Positions 33,113-46,085 of a DNA stretch of 64,000 nt are shown here, piece by piece. The DNA is from Ostrinia nubilalis (lineage: Eukaryota; Arthropoda; Insecta; Lepidoptera; Crambidae), in NCBI RefSeq assembly GCF_963855985.1, contig NC_087091.1:12530154-12594153 (forward strand), given 5' to 3'. Within the stretch, counting starts at the first letter, position 1; each line of letters opens with the position of its first letter. The notes below the pieces were generated by a model, which was given only the letters and a program-made list of their open reading frames with translations, had not been told where the DNA came from and did not search any database. A program made the translations under genes and the position numbers.

Positions 33113-33313
33113 CTAGCTGACCCGGCGAACTTTGTTCCGCCTTAATGGCAATAAATAAGCAGACTTTTTTTTTAATTTCGAACGGGATAAAAAGTATCCT
33201 ATGTCCTTCTCCTGGCTCTAAACTACCTCCCTGACAATTTTCAGCTAAATCGGTTCAGCCGTTCTTGAGTTATAAGTGGTGTAACTAACACGACTTTCTT
33301 TTATATATATAGA
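33113..33313 (-). mobile_element. Non-autonomous Helitron, family B, intact
   Basis: On the minus strand it starts TCTATATATATAAAAG and ends TTCGCCGGGTCAGCTAG, with a short stem (GCGGAAC / GTTCGCC) just before CTAG. It sits between A and T (A|TC...CTAG|T), as Helitrons do. About 200 bp, with no coding. A second copy is at 59839-61859. Confidence 0.8.
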
Positions 33314-36300
33314 TAGAAGATAAACGTGCACATGCATCTGACATAGGACCGGTGAGAAAATTGACAGCAAACAAAAAATAAGAATATATAGTTTTGTGAC
33401 GGTCTGTCCTCCTTTGAGAAAACTGATGTCTACAAATGGCCTAAGGATGCAAAGTTCTGGTAAATGAAAAAGATGTAACAGAACACAGCTTAGAATTTAA
33501 TTGCTTTTATGTAGATAGGTAATTAAGTACTGATCAAGTTTGTTTTTTCTTAGAAAGAAGGGTCTAATAAAATTATTTGTACAACATTTAATGGTGAATC
33601 ACAATTGGATGCTATGCCATAAGAATAAAATATCTACTGGCTTGTGGAATTGTATAATTATTTGAAGTCAAAAAGCTTTCAAAATCTTTTAGAGGGTCCT
33701 TAAGGGGACATTAAAGTATCTAGGTAGTCCAGGCACTACAGAACAGATTACCTCATAGTCTTGGGGCTGATTGCAAATGAACGCAGAAAGAAAAATAAAC
33801 AGGTAGTCCAGGGGTAAGTAGTTTGGGAAATATTCCTAAAATGCTGATACTGTGCACGTCCAAATCTTGCACTGAAATATCCAAAAACGCAATGATAGAA
33901 AGGATCTGGTATACTGTTGCTATTTATAACCTGTGATGCCATTGTGCATTTACTCATGTACCAATATCTACTTGAATTTCTAGAAGAAAAACTCCACATA
34001 GAAAATTATTATTTCTGTTGTTGGTCTAGCTAGATGACATCTCCCCTAGCAATAAGACCACCAAAATTATGAAGTCTCTTATCTAAAATTTTTTGTTAAT
34101 CATCTAATTATTGCAGGCACTATTATTAGTGTCTATCTACCTAAAGAATCTACCTTACATTACATTAGTTCACTTTAGTAAGACCTATGCTAAATATTTT
34201 AAATTAATTAATCACATAACTTTTTTGTGATTTAAACTAACATTAAAAAGATACTTACTTGACTGTTTATTTTACACCACCCAAAAACTAAGATCATAAA
34301 AACAAAAATATCGTTTTCTACAGGATTTAAGGCACGAACCTCCAAAACATTATCATTTCATTTACATAATATGTTTCAAATATCTTTATTAGCTCATGTA
34401 ATATGAAAAAATCGTACAATCTCTTCAAATCCGGAAAGATGTCTGCCATCCTAATACATTTGTATGGAAATGGAGTCATGAATTTTATTAGGTGAATGCG
34501 GAATGCTAAACGGCGCGCGCTGCGTACTCGCACCTATCGTCAGCTTCGTTGGTTTTCCGTGCGACGAATATTAGGGTATCCATAAAGTTTGCTCACATAA
34601 TGAGGTGACGAAATGCGGTAATTAAGAAAGGGGGTTCCATAGTGCTCGCCTACTTGTAATTTGTAGCCGGCATTTACCGAGTTACGCTCGTTACGGCCCC
34701 GCTCGCTAAACAGTGTAATGTCTCAATTGCCCGCTTTTCTCACGATGACGCCCTAAACATTTTACTTTATGGCTCGTTCATGCCGCCGAAAGACGTGCTT
34801 TTTGATTCTTTGTTTATGTTGTGTAATATCGTTAGGCACACGAACTCGGTTGGGTTGAAGATTGCCGTGAATTTGATAATACGCTCTGCTATGGGGATAT
34901 AGGCATCTGTTTTTACGTCTTCATTTTAAATAATCTAAAGTTCTGGCAGTGTCTCATAGATTCCGAATTGTTAATAACATTTATTTTTCCTAATCCATTA
35001 TAAAACACGAAATATAGTTTTTAAATCACTAACAGATACAAGCAATCTCATACCCAATTTCACCCCCTTTATTACATTTACCCTCTCCTCGAAGTCCTGT
35101 TTGAAAGTAAAAATAAATAAAAATTGGTTCGGGCTTTAATTAGGTATAGTAACAGGAAGTTTCAGCATTAATAGTTAAGTCACATTAATAAAGTATTATA
35201 GTATAATTAAATTAACATGTTAAATATTATTTCTGTTTAAAATAACGTCACCAAGTAGATCTTCATTACTCATCCAAGAGCCAAGATCACATAAATAGAA
35301 ACGATAAATGAATAATTATGAGACAATACCGGCGATTACAAATTCGTCGCTCGAACCATGTTCAATTTATTACTTGCATTCATAATTTATGAGCGGGTAA
35401 GCTTCGCATTACCGTCACGTTCGTATAGTATATTCTGGTCTCTGATAAGTGGCAATGGTCAAGACTGTAGTGGGACTTGATATGGAGTGGATAAGGCTAG
35501 GTCACACGGCAGAATATCTACATACTCGTACAGCAAAAGCCATTCTAAGTCTATATTCAAACTGCTTGGAAACTATTATTTACATACGGCGCTACGAAAT
35601 TCTTTCATAAGTAAAATAATTTTCTTTTTGTAGGTAATTAAGTTGTGACTCAATTACCTACCTAATTGTGACAATTACTTCTTGCTCGTCTTCTAAATCT
35701 ATTACGCAAAGGTATATGTTACATGTAACTAACGAACATTTTCTCTACAATATTGTTATCGGATTAATTTAATCTTATGTTTGAACTCCCCACACGCTAC
35801 GTCACTTCATCAGGGTTATCCAATCTAAGCAAATGAGGGCTATCGTTTTTATACTTAACAGTTGGCACCCCTGGCGATTGACAGGACCTTACTCTACAGT
35901 GGCGCCATCTTGATGAGTGCAAATGCGATAGTCCTCCTACCACTTTAGCGCTCACAAGTTGGCGCCACTGTCTTCGCTACTAGCAAGTGACAGGACCTTA
36001 CTCTACAGTGGCGCCAACTGGTGAGCGCTAAAACGATAACCCGATAGGCCGACAGGCGCTCTGCAAAATGTTGGTCAATTCCCAGAAACGTTAAGTAAGG
36101 AGATGAGGATAGGCATTCGTGATTTATATGTTATCGGGTTCATCTAAAATTAGTTGGCTGATATGGTCCAAAATAACTTATGTCGTGAGTTCTAGGCCCA
36201 TATCAAGCTCTTTGTTTCGGCAGATCGCATTATCTCGCGAGCTTGTCAGTCACACTCGAGCCGGCCTCGACGTCCATCTGGAGCGGTCAGGGAATTGTAC

Positions 36301-36605
36301 TCCATAATACAATAGCACATCCGTTGTAATAAGGCCCAGTTCTCCAAGTAATCGTTTGGCTGAGCTTTATAATTTAGAAACGGATTTTCGGTACATACCT
36401 CCGGGAATTGACATTTTGATTCCGTAGACGACAATCTCATATCCTAATATCCCTTTAGATTTGAAGATAACATTGTTAATATCACATACTCTTTATTCTC
36501 CCCGCGGCGACTCGTGGTCTCGATGGTTCCTTTAATTCTAATTAGGTACGATTCGTTCGACTCTAATCTTCTGTAAGTTGGACAGCCCAAGCACCGCCAC
36601 CGTTG
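33314..36605. other. Gene-free spacer with a short repeat cluster at 35880-36035
   Basis: No gene is supported. At 35878-36035 the motif GACAGGACCTTACTCTACAG occurs twice, each followed by TGGCGCCA. The second lies in a hairpin with arms TTTAGCGCTCAC...TTGGCGCCACTGT (35944-35971) and the complement (36005-36033). I take this as the remnant of a TIR element. The rest shows nothing recognisable. Confidence 0.45.
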
Positions 36606-37807
36606 CACAGTGTTTTATTTTGGCTTAGAAGCGGACATCCCTGTTTTATTAATTCAATCGTTAGATATTACTATTATGTATACAATTGATGAAGGAACTA
36701 GTAGTTGTATTTGTTTAGTTTCGAAGAAATATTGGATTTTGTGATTTTATAAAAAAAAACAGTTTTAGAAGCATATTTTCTAAAAACATTACATTAAGTC
36801 AGAATTTTGTAAATACATTTACCTATCACTATAACGTCTACCTTTATGCAAAAATAAATGGTTATTGCTGCAGTAATTTAGGAATTATTTAATAATTTAT
36901 GATTTTCAGAAAACATTTTTTTCTCCGTTGTCCTAGAAAAATGGCAGCTATATTTACTTTATATTGATGCATGATATAATTATCTATAATACCTGAAAAT
37001 ATTACTTGCCTATCCCGTGGAAGTTCGAAGATATTTTAATTTCTATGAGTTTAGAAGATTTATATGTAAATAGGGTTGTCATCTAAATATTTTTTAGTTT
37101 TTTAAATGCCGTCCGTAACAATACGGTTTTAATGCCTTTGTTAGATAACTATTGAAATTCATTGCTTTTACCATTATTAATTTGTCTGGTCGAGTTTGAT
37201 AATTATAGAGTTGGCCCTGTGGCGGCTTATTGGAAATCCTATCGTTTTCGAAACATCGATATATATGTTGCAGTCAAAACTCATAATCGATCAAAACCAC
37301 TTTTGACTGCAAATTTCAGTTAATAGTGGTTTTGACTGATGGCCTTAGTCAATATTACTTTTGACAAATTTTTCTAGTCGTATCATCGAACTTCCACGGG
37401 ATAGGCAAGTAATATTTTCAGGTGTTATAGATAATTATATCATGCATCAATATAAAGTAAATATAGCTGCCATTTTTCTAGGACAACGGAGAAAAAAATG
37501 TTTTCTGAAAATCATAAATTATTAAATAATTCCTAAATTTCTGCAGCAATAACCATTTATTTTTGCATAAAGGTAGACGTTATAGTGATAGGTAAATTTA
37601 TTTACAAAATTCTGACTTAATGTAATTTTTTTAGAAAATATGCTTCTAAAACTGTTTTTTTTATAAAATCACATTATCGAATATTTCTTCGAAACTAAGC
37701 AAATACAACTACTAGTTCCTTCATCAATTTTATACATAATAGTAATATCTAACGATTGAATTAATAAAACAGGGATGTCCGCTTCTAAGGCAAAATAAAA
37801 GACTGTG
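36606..37807. mobile_element. Transib-type fold-back element, complete, 5-bp TSD
   Basis: 1202 bp. The left terminus starts CACAGTGTTTTATTTTG and the right (complement) CACAGTCTTTTATTTTG. The 5-bp duplication CGTTG flanks it (36601-36605 and 37808-37812). The arms are about 420 bp each and nearly complementary, around a 350-bp middle. CACAGTG is the heptamer shared by Transib termini and the V(D)J recombination signal, and 5-bp duplications are known for Transib. No transposase is encoded, so mobility would need a transposase supplied in trans. Confidence 0.8.
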
Positions 37808-37860
37808 CGTTGTTCATAACAAAAGCTCCAGTAACAATAAATGCTTCAAGTTACTACCTA

Positions 37861-39293
37861 TAGTCCAGTAGAATTAGATTTTAAATCGGAAATAATTCCT
37901 ACAAAAGATTTTATTGCTTTAATGGCTTCATTGGTTGCCCATTAAGACTCTCCTAGGTTTTCGACTTCGACGGAGTTGTGCTTAAGTGGTGGGGGCCCCC
38001 GAAAGGGGCGCTTTTTCGGTTTTCCGGTTATACCGCGTAAAGGACTTACCCTATCGAAAAGTGGTCTTCCTGACGGTTGAAGGGCATTTAATCCTGCATT
38101 AAATAAGACCAAATTCATGTTTTGGACAAACCGTTCTCGTGAAAATGTTCGGCAAAGTAGAAAATATGTGTATAATTAATGACCCTCTCCACGTCCAATA
38201 GCTCGTCACCCGTAGGCTCCCAAGCCTTGTAAAGGGTCGCCTTAACCAGCGTATCCCTGTCAAGGCTCACGAGTTGGATTCGCTTATCTTTGTTCGTCCC
38301 AGCCGTTCCTTAACTGCGGTTGCTGCACCTCTTCCTGGCACTCTCCTGAACGACTCTGTGTTACCTAATGTGGCTGCCCCTCTTCCTTGTACCCTTCTGT
38401 ACGATTGCATTGCTTAGCCATATGCCTGGTCCAAGGTTCGACGCCACAAAATCAACTTCGTACGCGTGAAAATAGTTTAAATACTATTTTCCGTGCTTAC
38501 AACATTTTTCTTTACTGCTTTGCCTCTATTAGTCGTAGAGTGATTGTATATATCCTATAGCCTTCCTCAATTTATGAGCTATTCAACACAAAAATAATTA
38601 TTTCAATCAAACTAGTAATTCTTGAGATTAGCGTGTTCAAACAAACAAAAAAAAACTCTTCAGCGTTTTAATATGAACTTGTTGTTGTCGATTTTTGGCG
38701 TCGAACCTTAGACCAGGCATACTGCTAGGCAACGTAGTCGTGCAAGAGGATACAAAGAAGAGAGGCAGCCACAGTAGGTAACACAGAGTCGTTCAGGTGA
38801 GTGCCAGGAAGAGGTGCAGCAACCGCACTTAAGGAACGGCTGGGACGAACAAGGATAGGCGCATCCAGCTCATAAGCCTTGATAGGGTTACACTGGTTGA
38901 GGCGCTCCTTTTCAAGACTTGGAAGCCTGCGTGTAACGAGCCATTGGACGTGGAGAGGGTCATTAATTATACACATATTTTCTACTTTGCCGAACATTTG
39001 CACGAGAACGGTTTGTCCAAAACATATGAATTTTGTCTTATTTAATGCAGGATTAAATGCCCTTCAACCGCCAGGAAGACCACTTTTCGATAGGGTAAGT
39101 CCTTTACGCGGTATAACCGGAAAACCGAAAAAGCGCCCCTTTCGAGGGCCCCCACCACTTAAGCACAACTCCGTCGAAGTCGAAAACCTAGGAGAATCTT
39201 TATGGGCAACTAATGAAGCCATTAAAACACTAAAATCTTTAGTAGGAATTATTTCCGATTTAATTCATTTTTGTGTTTAATTCTACTGGCCTA
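37861..39293. mobile_element. 1.43-kb fold-back, TAGTCCAGT terminus, CTA duplication
   Basis: The left terminus TAGTCCAGTAGAATTA and the right (complement) TAGGCCAGTAGAATTA are flanked by CTA (37858-37860 and 39294-39296). Arms of about 580 bp are GC-richer than the surroundings (CCCGAAAGGGGCGCTTTTTCGG in the left arm). The loop (about 38455-38705) holds a common lepidopteran repeat (CCTATAGCCTTCCTC). Mirror-image open frames occur in the two arms (for example 38879-39280 plus and 38725-39003 minus). The 3-bp duplication suggests a PIF/Harbinger-type mobiliser. Confidence 0.7.
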
Positions 39294-39296
39294 CTA

Positions 39297-41290
39297 GTGG
39301 ATTAATCCACTTGTCCCATACGACATACCAATTTATGCATGAAGTTTGAACATAAATCCATCACGAACTCGCTCTAGTTATCTTACAATAGAAATTATTG
39401 CTGGCAGGAACGAACGGGGTACACGCAAATAGTATAATTTTACGTGACGATTAAATTGGGACACGCTTTGTTCCTACGGGAACGCTCTTTATCTTGCACG
39501 GCTGTCGCCCGCATTCGACTATCCCGTACAGTAAAGCAACGCTTGCCGCTTCGATCAAACTCGATGCCATAAAATAGAGGTTTTATTAAAGTTTTTCACA
39601 ATTTTCTGCTACAGAAAGATTCCATTTTGTTAGCTAAAATAAACCAAGAAAAGCTTCTAGCTTTGTATTGGAGAAAGGCGTAGTTATTTTGCTATTTCAA
39701 TAACGCAATTCCTTAGTTCTAAAATTAGCAAATAAATCTTTCTAAAATAATAATAACTGGTAACAGCCATTCATAGGATTATTGATGGTAGGAAATTTGA
39801 TAATTCTATAGCATTCTGAAAGACACTAAAATAGAAAACCATTTACTTAAACGTATTCTCTGAATCTTGAGTGGCGTTATTCAAAGGGCCTAAGATCAAA
39901 GCTATTGAAGCGAATAAATAAAAAGGAGATTGGTACCTATTTCTTTGTGTTTGTAAAGGGGCTACTTTCCATTTGACTTGCGATTTATTTTCCGAATCCA
40001 ATTCGTTATGCAAACATAAGTTCTGAATTCCTATAAATTTTTAAACCGAGGTGGAAAGTGAATAGAGCAGAAAGGTTGGGATAAAAGGATTAATCTATCG
40101 TTGTAAAAGGCGTTTGGCCTGAAAGCTGATACTTGTGTCGGAATGGGGTCAACTGTCTATCCAGTGAGCCCTATGATTAAGTCATCAGTGGCAAATCATC
40201 CGCATAATGCCTCTCGCTCCGGTAATGCACGTTCTGACGCTTTCTGTCGGGCAAGCCAAGCACTCCGCTACTCCGCAAACCCCGTAAACTGCCACACTTT
40301 GCATATTTGACGGTTACAGGTGTTCTCAGCCTCGTTGGTAACTTTGTGTAGGTAAATCGATTAGGTAATGTTTGCGTATGGTATTTCGTGTTCTTCTCTT
40401 GCCAAAATTGCCTTATCTTTAGAATTCCCACATGAATGAAGACAAAATAGCAATAGCAAATAACATCCATTATTCTTTTTTCTTAATATTGTCTTGTAAA
40501 TGCTTGTAGTGCCTGTACATGACATGAACACAAACATACCTAATATCCTGCTATTTCATAGGATTAATTTGATAAATAGAACTGATAATATTTAAAACAA
40601 TGACAACATGAAGTCATGTGCACCTAATGATACAGTATACCATCATAAGCTTTATGTTCGCGTCCCGTGGGCCTTTATTCTAGGGAGGTCACGTGTTATC
40701 TAAAACAGCTGTCGAGCGCACACGGCCTACAATGGACTCGTTTGTGTCCGTGTATTTATATTGTTTGTAATTTAAAATATCGGCTGTGTAGGCACGGCAG
40801 GCGGTTTATTTTCCACCTCAATTGTGGAGTTATCCGAGGTGTATTGTTGCGTTGATTAGATCAGGGGAGCTTTGTTCCGCGGAGAATGGCCGGCTTCACG
40901 CCTGCTATCGTCTGTCCGCCGCACGCGACCCTGTTCACGAGTTTGCGGGTACGTAGATACCTGTTTCAGCTCTCCCTCTGACCGCAGCATACGTTAATGT
41001 CTGCAAACAACAAGATAACCAACGCGAATAATCCCAGCTGCATTCGCCAGGTGTTTGTCAAAGATTAAAATCGGATGCAGCTTCGTGCGTCCTGAAAGTG
41101 GCGTTTGCACAATGCGGTTCACTTTTTACGTTTACAGATTTTAAATTGTTTTTCTAAAAGTAATAGGTACGTTTGTTTTTCTTTTCCTTTTAATATTAAA
41201 GGCGTCATCCCCCTTTGACTTAATATCACATCACAATAATTTGATAATTTAAGATACTGCCCATCAGAAAGCCATGTCCATAGAGATACA
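39297..41290. other. Gene-free spacer
   Basis: I see no gene or clear repeat. GC content rises in patches near 39470-39550 and 40860-41000, which may be host regulatory DNA. Confidence 0.4.
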
Positions 41291-41293
41291 TTA

Positions 41294-42355
41294 TAGTCCA
41301 GTCATTATAGTAAGTTCACCTCGGAATTCGAGATACCCAGCTGTAAGTCTGTAAATACGTGTATATTGACACCCTAAAAGTTGTCTCAAAACCTACATAT
41401 GGTAGGGTGTAAGCAACTATTAAATTTCAAGGTCAACGGTCACAAAAATCGGTATTTTGCGCGTTTTTTAGAAATATCTCATTTCCTATGGGTTTTTTGC
41501 TATTTGTATTTATTATCAATATTGTAGAATACTAAATTCTCTACAAATTTTGCTTCAACAATTTTTTTATACGGTGAACCGTTTTCGAGATAGAGGGCGG
41601 AGAGCGCGCGGTCACTGCATCACTTCAGGTCAACTTAAGCGCTAATTCCCGTGGGAATTTCGGGAATTCCTTGTTGTAAATAAGCTTTAAGTTTACTAAG
41701 GTACCTACATGCCAAATTTCAAGCGTCTAACTTCCGTTAAGCGTTTAGATTTTTCATACAAAAGGATTTTCCCGCTAATTCCTGTTCCCGTGGGAATTCA
41801 TAAGTATACTATAACATGCCCAGGTGTATGAAGAATAATTGTACCAAGTTTCGTTAAAATCCGTCGAGTAGTTTTTGTTTCTATAAGGAACATACAGACG
41901 GACAGACAGACAGACAAAAATTTTACTGATTGCATTTTTGGCATCAGTATCGATCACTAATCACCCCCTGAAAGTTATTTTGAAAATATATTTCATGTAT
42001 AGAATTGACCTCTACAGATTTATTATAAGTACTAGCGGCCGCCCTCTATCTCGAAAACGGATCACCGTATAAAAATTTTTTTTGAACAAAATTTGTAGAA
42101 AATTTAGTATTCTACAATATTGATAATAAATACAAATAGCAAAAAACCCATAGGAAATGAGATATTTCCAAAAAAAGCGCAAAAAAAACGATTTTTGTGA
42201 CCTTTGACCTTAAAATTTAATAGTTGCTTACACCCTACCATATGTAGGTTTTGTGACAACTTTTAGGGTGTCAATATACAAGTATTTACAGACTTACAGC
42301 TGGGTATCTCTAATTCCGAGATTCTTACCTAATTTAAGCTTAAATGACTGGACTA
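41294..42355. mobile_element. 1.06-kb fold-back, TAGTCCAGT terminus, TTA duplication
   Basis: The terminus is TAGTCCAGTCATT at both ends, flanked by TTA (41291-41293 and 42356-42358). Arms of about 300 bp share, in inverted order, CCCAGCTGTAAGTCTGTAAA, ACCTACATATGGTAGGGTG and TTTCCTATGGGTTTTTTGCT. The loop holds a fragment with an (ACAG)n-like run (GGACAGACAGACAGAC, about 41895) of a retroposon or Helitron type. There is no coding. Confidence 0.75.
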
Positions 42356-42358
42356 TTA

Positions 42359-45300
42359 TGTTTATGTAACATAGATTAATCGTGTATCTTGCTATTGTAT
42401 TCTTGGCGTGGGATGACCGACTATTAGTTTCAGCTTTGTCATTATCCGATATCCCAAGGTTATTCTATATTCATATATCATTTTCCGGGAATATCCAATC
42501 AACCATCAATGATCTGAGGTAAATTGGCCTTAGGTATACATGATCCCTATGTTGAACGATCTTTTAATATTTTTTTCGTGGTTTAAGATTAGCTTCAGCT
42601 GTGATTACTACTTATTCGACATGTTAGCTAGATCTGCTCCATTCCTACTCGTGCGTATCCGAGATTGAGAAAAAACACGGAATGGATCGAATATATCACG
42701 ATCATTTTGCAGATAATCTTCAGATTTTCTCGTTCCATCATAAAAAGAAAAGATTTTACACCATAATAGGAGGCATTGTCGTAGATAGTTTTGCTGTCGT
42801 GTTTTTCGATAAGACTTATTTTAGGCAAGCACTCGAAGATACTCGAGGAAAAAAGCCCCGAAAATTGAGGGTAAGTCTGAAAAGGCGCTAACAATACGCT
42901 AATGGCTTATGTTTGCGATGACTGTCCCTCTCAGCCAACAGGCTCTATTATCACGGCCTGCCCCTGTGCGCTGAATTGGCTAAATGTTTTGTGCCTCTGA
43001 AAAGATTCAAGATGACGGTGAAATTGTTGAGAAAATTGATCACTTCCACTTGAACAACTTGGGCTTGTTATTATAAAAGGATTTCTCGGTTTTGTTTATT
43101 TGGCGAAGCCAAATCTTTACCTTTGTTATCGTAAGAGCTCTACAATAGCCCCTAATGCTGGAGGAAACACGTTTCAGTAACGCAGTGTACTCTTCATATT
43201 CTTTTACTATAGTCAGAGTTACGTTTCCACGTAACTCTGACTTGGTTGATGGTTTCCACGTAACACTGACTTGGTTGATGGTTTCCACCATAATGTACGT
43301 TAAAAATTACGCATTTGTTTCACACATTACTCAAGCAAGGCTATTATTATTACCTTAGTTACATTGGTTCACAAATAATAAATCAGTAATAAATTAGTTT
43401 ACTAAGATAAAGTGAAGTAAATTTAAACTCGGTACGTTGGTATTGTGTCCTTTTTGTCGAATAAAGATTCCATTCTAAGTCAATAGCTTTGGGAATAATT
43501 AATTCTTATAAACTTCCTTTTGAGTTATCGCCGTTCTTGTCCCCTGACATTGCGAGAAAGTTTAAAAGTTCTACCATTTTTATAACTTTAAAAAAATTAC
43601 AACTTTAAGGAACCTCTTCAGCAGATAATTTGTGGAAAATTTGCCGAAAACTCCTGAAAGATAAAACGATTTACCTTTCACGAAAAATGCTTTGTCAATA
43701 AGTGAACCTACCTGACCTGCCTACCTATCTATTTATGTCTATCCATGGTGGAAAACTGACTCTCGATAACGTTAATTGTGAATTGAAACCCGTTCTCCTC
43801 AGAACTTCATAAAAAAACAAATGTGCGTGTACACCCGAATATGAACCGCTTCCACAGTGAATCGACGTCACAATTTTTGGAATGTTTGATGGATTACGCG
43901 TGGATTTCGCAGTTACGATGTTAGCGATGTGTGTGCACTGCACACCGCGGGGTGTCGATCAATCACCGCGCGGATGGACGCGCGACAGGCCATTAGCCAG
44001 CCGCGTCGTCGCCTGGACTTGGTGCCAGATGCTCCGAACCTCCCTATAACTGAACCCACTGGACCCCCTGAGCCCCGAAGCCTCCCGGATGCCCGTGCCC
44101 TGTCACTCGACCAGCCAGCTAATCGGCCGTATGATTCATATCCGTCACACCATTTGATGTTATTTTATTGTTCGTTATAACACTTGGGCAACAGTCTATT
44201 GTCAATAATTCCGTATGAAAATTTTATTGACCAAACTTAATCTAATTGAAATAAATAAATAAATAATGGACCGTAGGTAAGTAATCTCGTATACCAAGTT
44301 CAGGCCAAGCGGTCGTTAATATAAGACGTGTAGGTGGCAATTTATGCAAATTCTAACGTCTTAAATCTGATTGAAATTCAATTTTACCCCTCATTGCCAC
44401 AGAAATTGCTTTTCGTCGAAAGCTTCATAGACAGACTTTATAATAAAGTCTGATGCACTGATGGTTATCGGAATAATAGATAGTAATCATTACTGTAACC
44501 CAGTTCTAGCGAAATACGAAGTATTGCAATAGAAGCACTTCGACTGCGGAAAGCTGCGATTGTATGCGACACATGTCATCTTTTAACCATGTGCCAGACA
44601 GCTAGACAGCATGTGGAATGAACTGCAGTCCTTATCGTAGCAACGACTTGTGCAACGACGGAGACAGCGTTCAACGTCTTTCTTGCTAAGATTTTGAAGA
44701 GACATTATGATGTAACTGCGGCAAATTGAAAACGGACTTGTGGAACTTGATTTATCACATCTTTCTTCTGCAATAGTGTAATAGAAAATGCATTTCAAGA
44801 TAATGTTTCTTATTGCAAATGACAGTAATTGCTATGCAATTTTCATTTTACTATTTTCGCCAGGTTGCATGAAGCTTCATTTCTGTTTAAAAACAAATCA
44901 CGAATTTATAACAAGAAGCTTGATGCACTAAATTTGGAGTGAACCACAGAATAAATGAATCTGAAAGTTACAAATAACTAGCTGAGAATTGATCAAATCT
45001 TAAGTGACTGTGATTCTTTTTAACGACTTCAACTATCTCTTGAAAATCGAGTTCGTAACACTTTTTTATGTCATGAAACTTTTCTCTTAGATACCGTGGC
45101 CGTGGTGGATAATTCTTATTTAACTTGTTCAAATATGTAGTAGGAGGAACTGTGGTAGGAATCAGGAAAATGAAATGATAATGCCAAATATCATACTCAT
45201 CAAATTGATTGCTCTTTGAGGAATTGCTTTCAGATTTATTGTCATCCAATCCGAAAAATTAGGCCAATTTCTTCTCGGCTCTACGGACGGCAATGACACG

Positions 45301-46083
45301 GCATTAATTTCATGACTTGGCCTATTTGAGCGAGTTATAATGTGTTTGTATCTCCCAAAAACTTTGCCTAGTCACGATATAGTACCTTTTTTTACATTTA
45401 CTTAATTGTTGTTTAATACGTGAAAGTGACCTTCTGTCTAGATTCTGCCGAATCTGAAGATTTTGTTACTCCTTTCCTGCATTAATATTTCAGAGCTATG
45501 AGAGTATAAATATCGCCTTCATAAAAAAGTCATCAACATACACATGTGAACTACATGTTAACTAACGCCCGAGTTGTCAATGTGTATTCGCAGATGTATA
45601 TGCGCGCCACGTATCCTGGGCACGTGGTTTCCGCACAATAATAGACTACGTCCATTAATTAGACCAACATGTTTCATCGTAATGGACATCGGTGACGCCG
45701 GGCGCGGGCCGTTATAATGTGTAATTGATGATCGTACCCAGGGCTTTTTGCTTTGCCTAAATATTGCTACTAACTTGCCTAAAGTATCTTTTTGCTGCAC
45801 ATTTTCGTGCAAACGCTCGTTAATTAGCTCCGTTCCTATAAAATGGGCAAAATGTTTCAATTTATTTCGGCGTTAATGTATTCGCGCTTTTTATCGCTAC
45901 AAATTAACAGCAAATGCGATTCCGATAGCAACTGTGCATACGTATATGTGTTACATTTTGCATGTTATTGAAAACCATGTTGGTAGTACTTTAACTTAAA
46001 GCCAGTCATCAATATACGGAAGACTAAAGTTTACTTTAGAGACTTCAGAATAATACATACATAACGTTACACAAACTAACCGG
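42359..46083. other. Gene-free spacer with a GC-rich island near 43930-44150
   Basis: No gene is supported. At 43206-43285 a 31-bp unit (TGACTTGGTTGATGGTTTCC) is duplicated. At 43930-44150 GC content rises sharply and an 83-codon frame is open, but it has no known domain. At 44968-45249 (minus) a 93-codon frame has protein-like composition but no clear start codon. At 45590-45760 a mixed-composition stretch contains several TAATTA/TTAATTAG-type sites. Confidence 0.4.
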
Positions 46084-46085
46084 TA

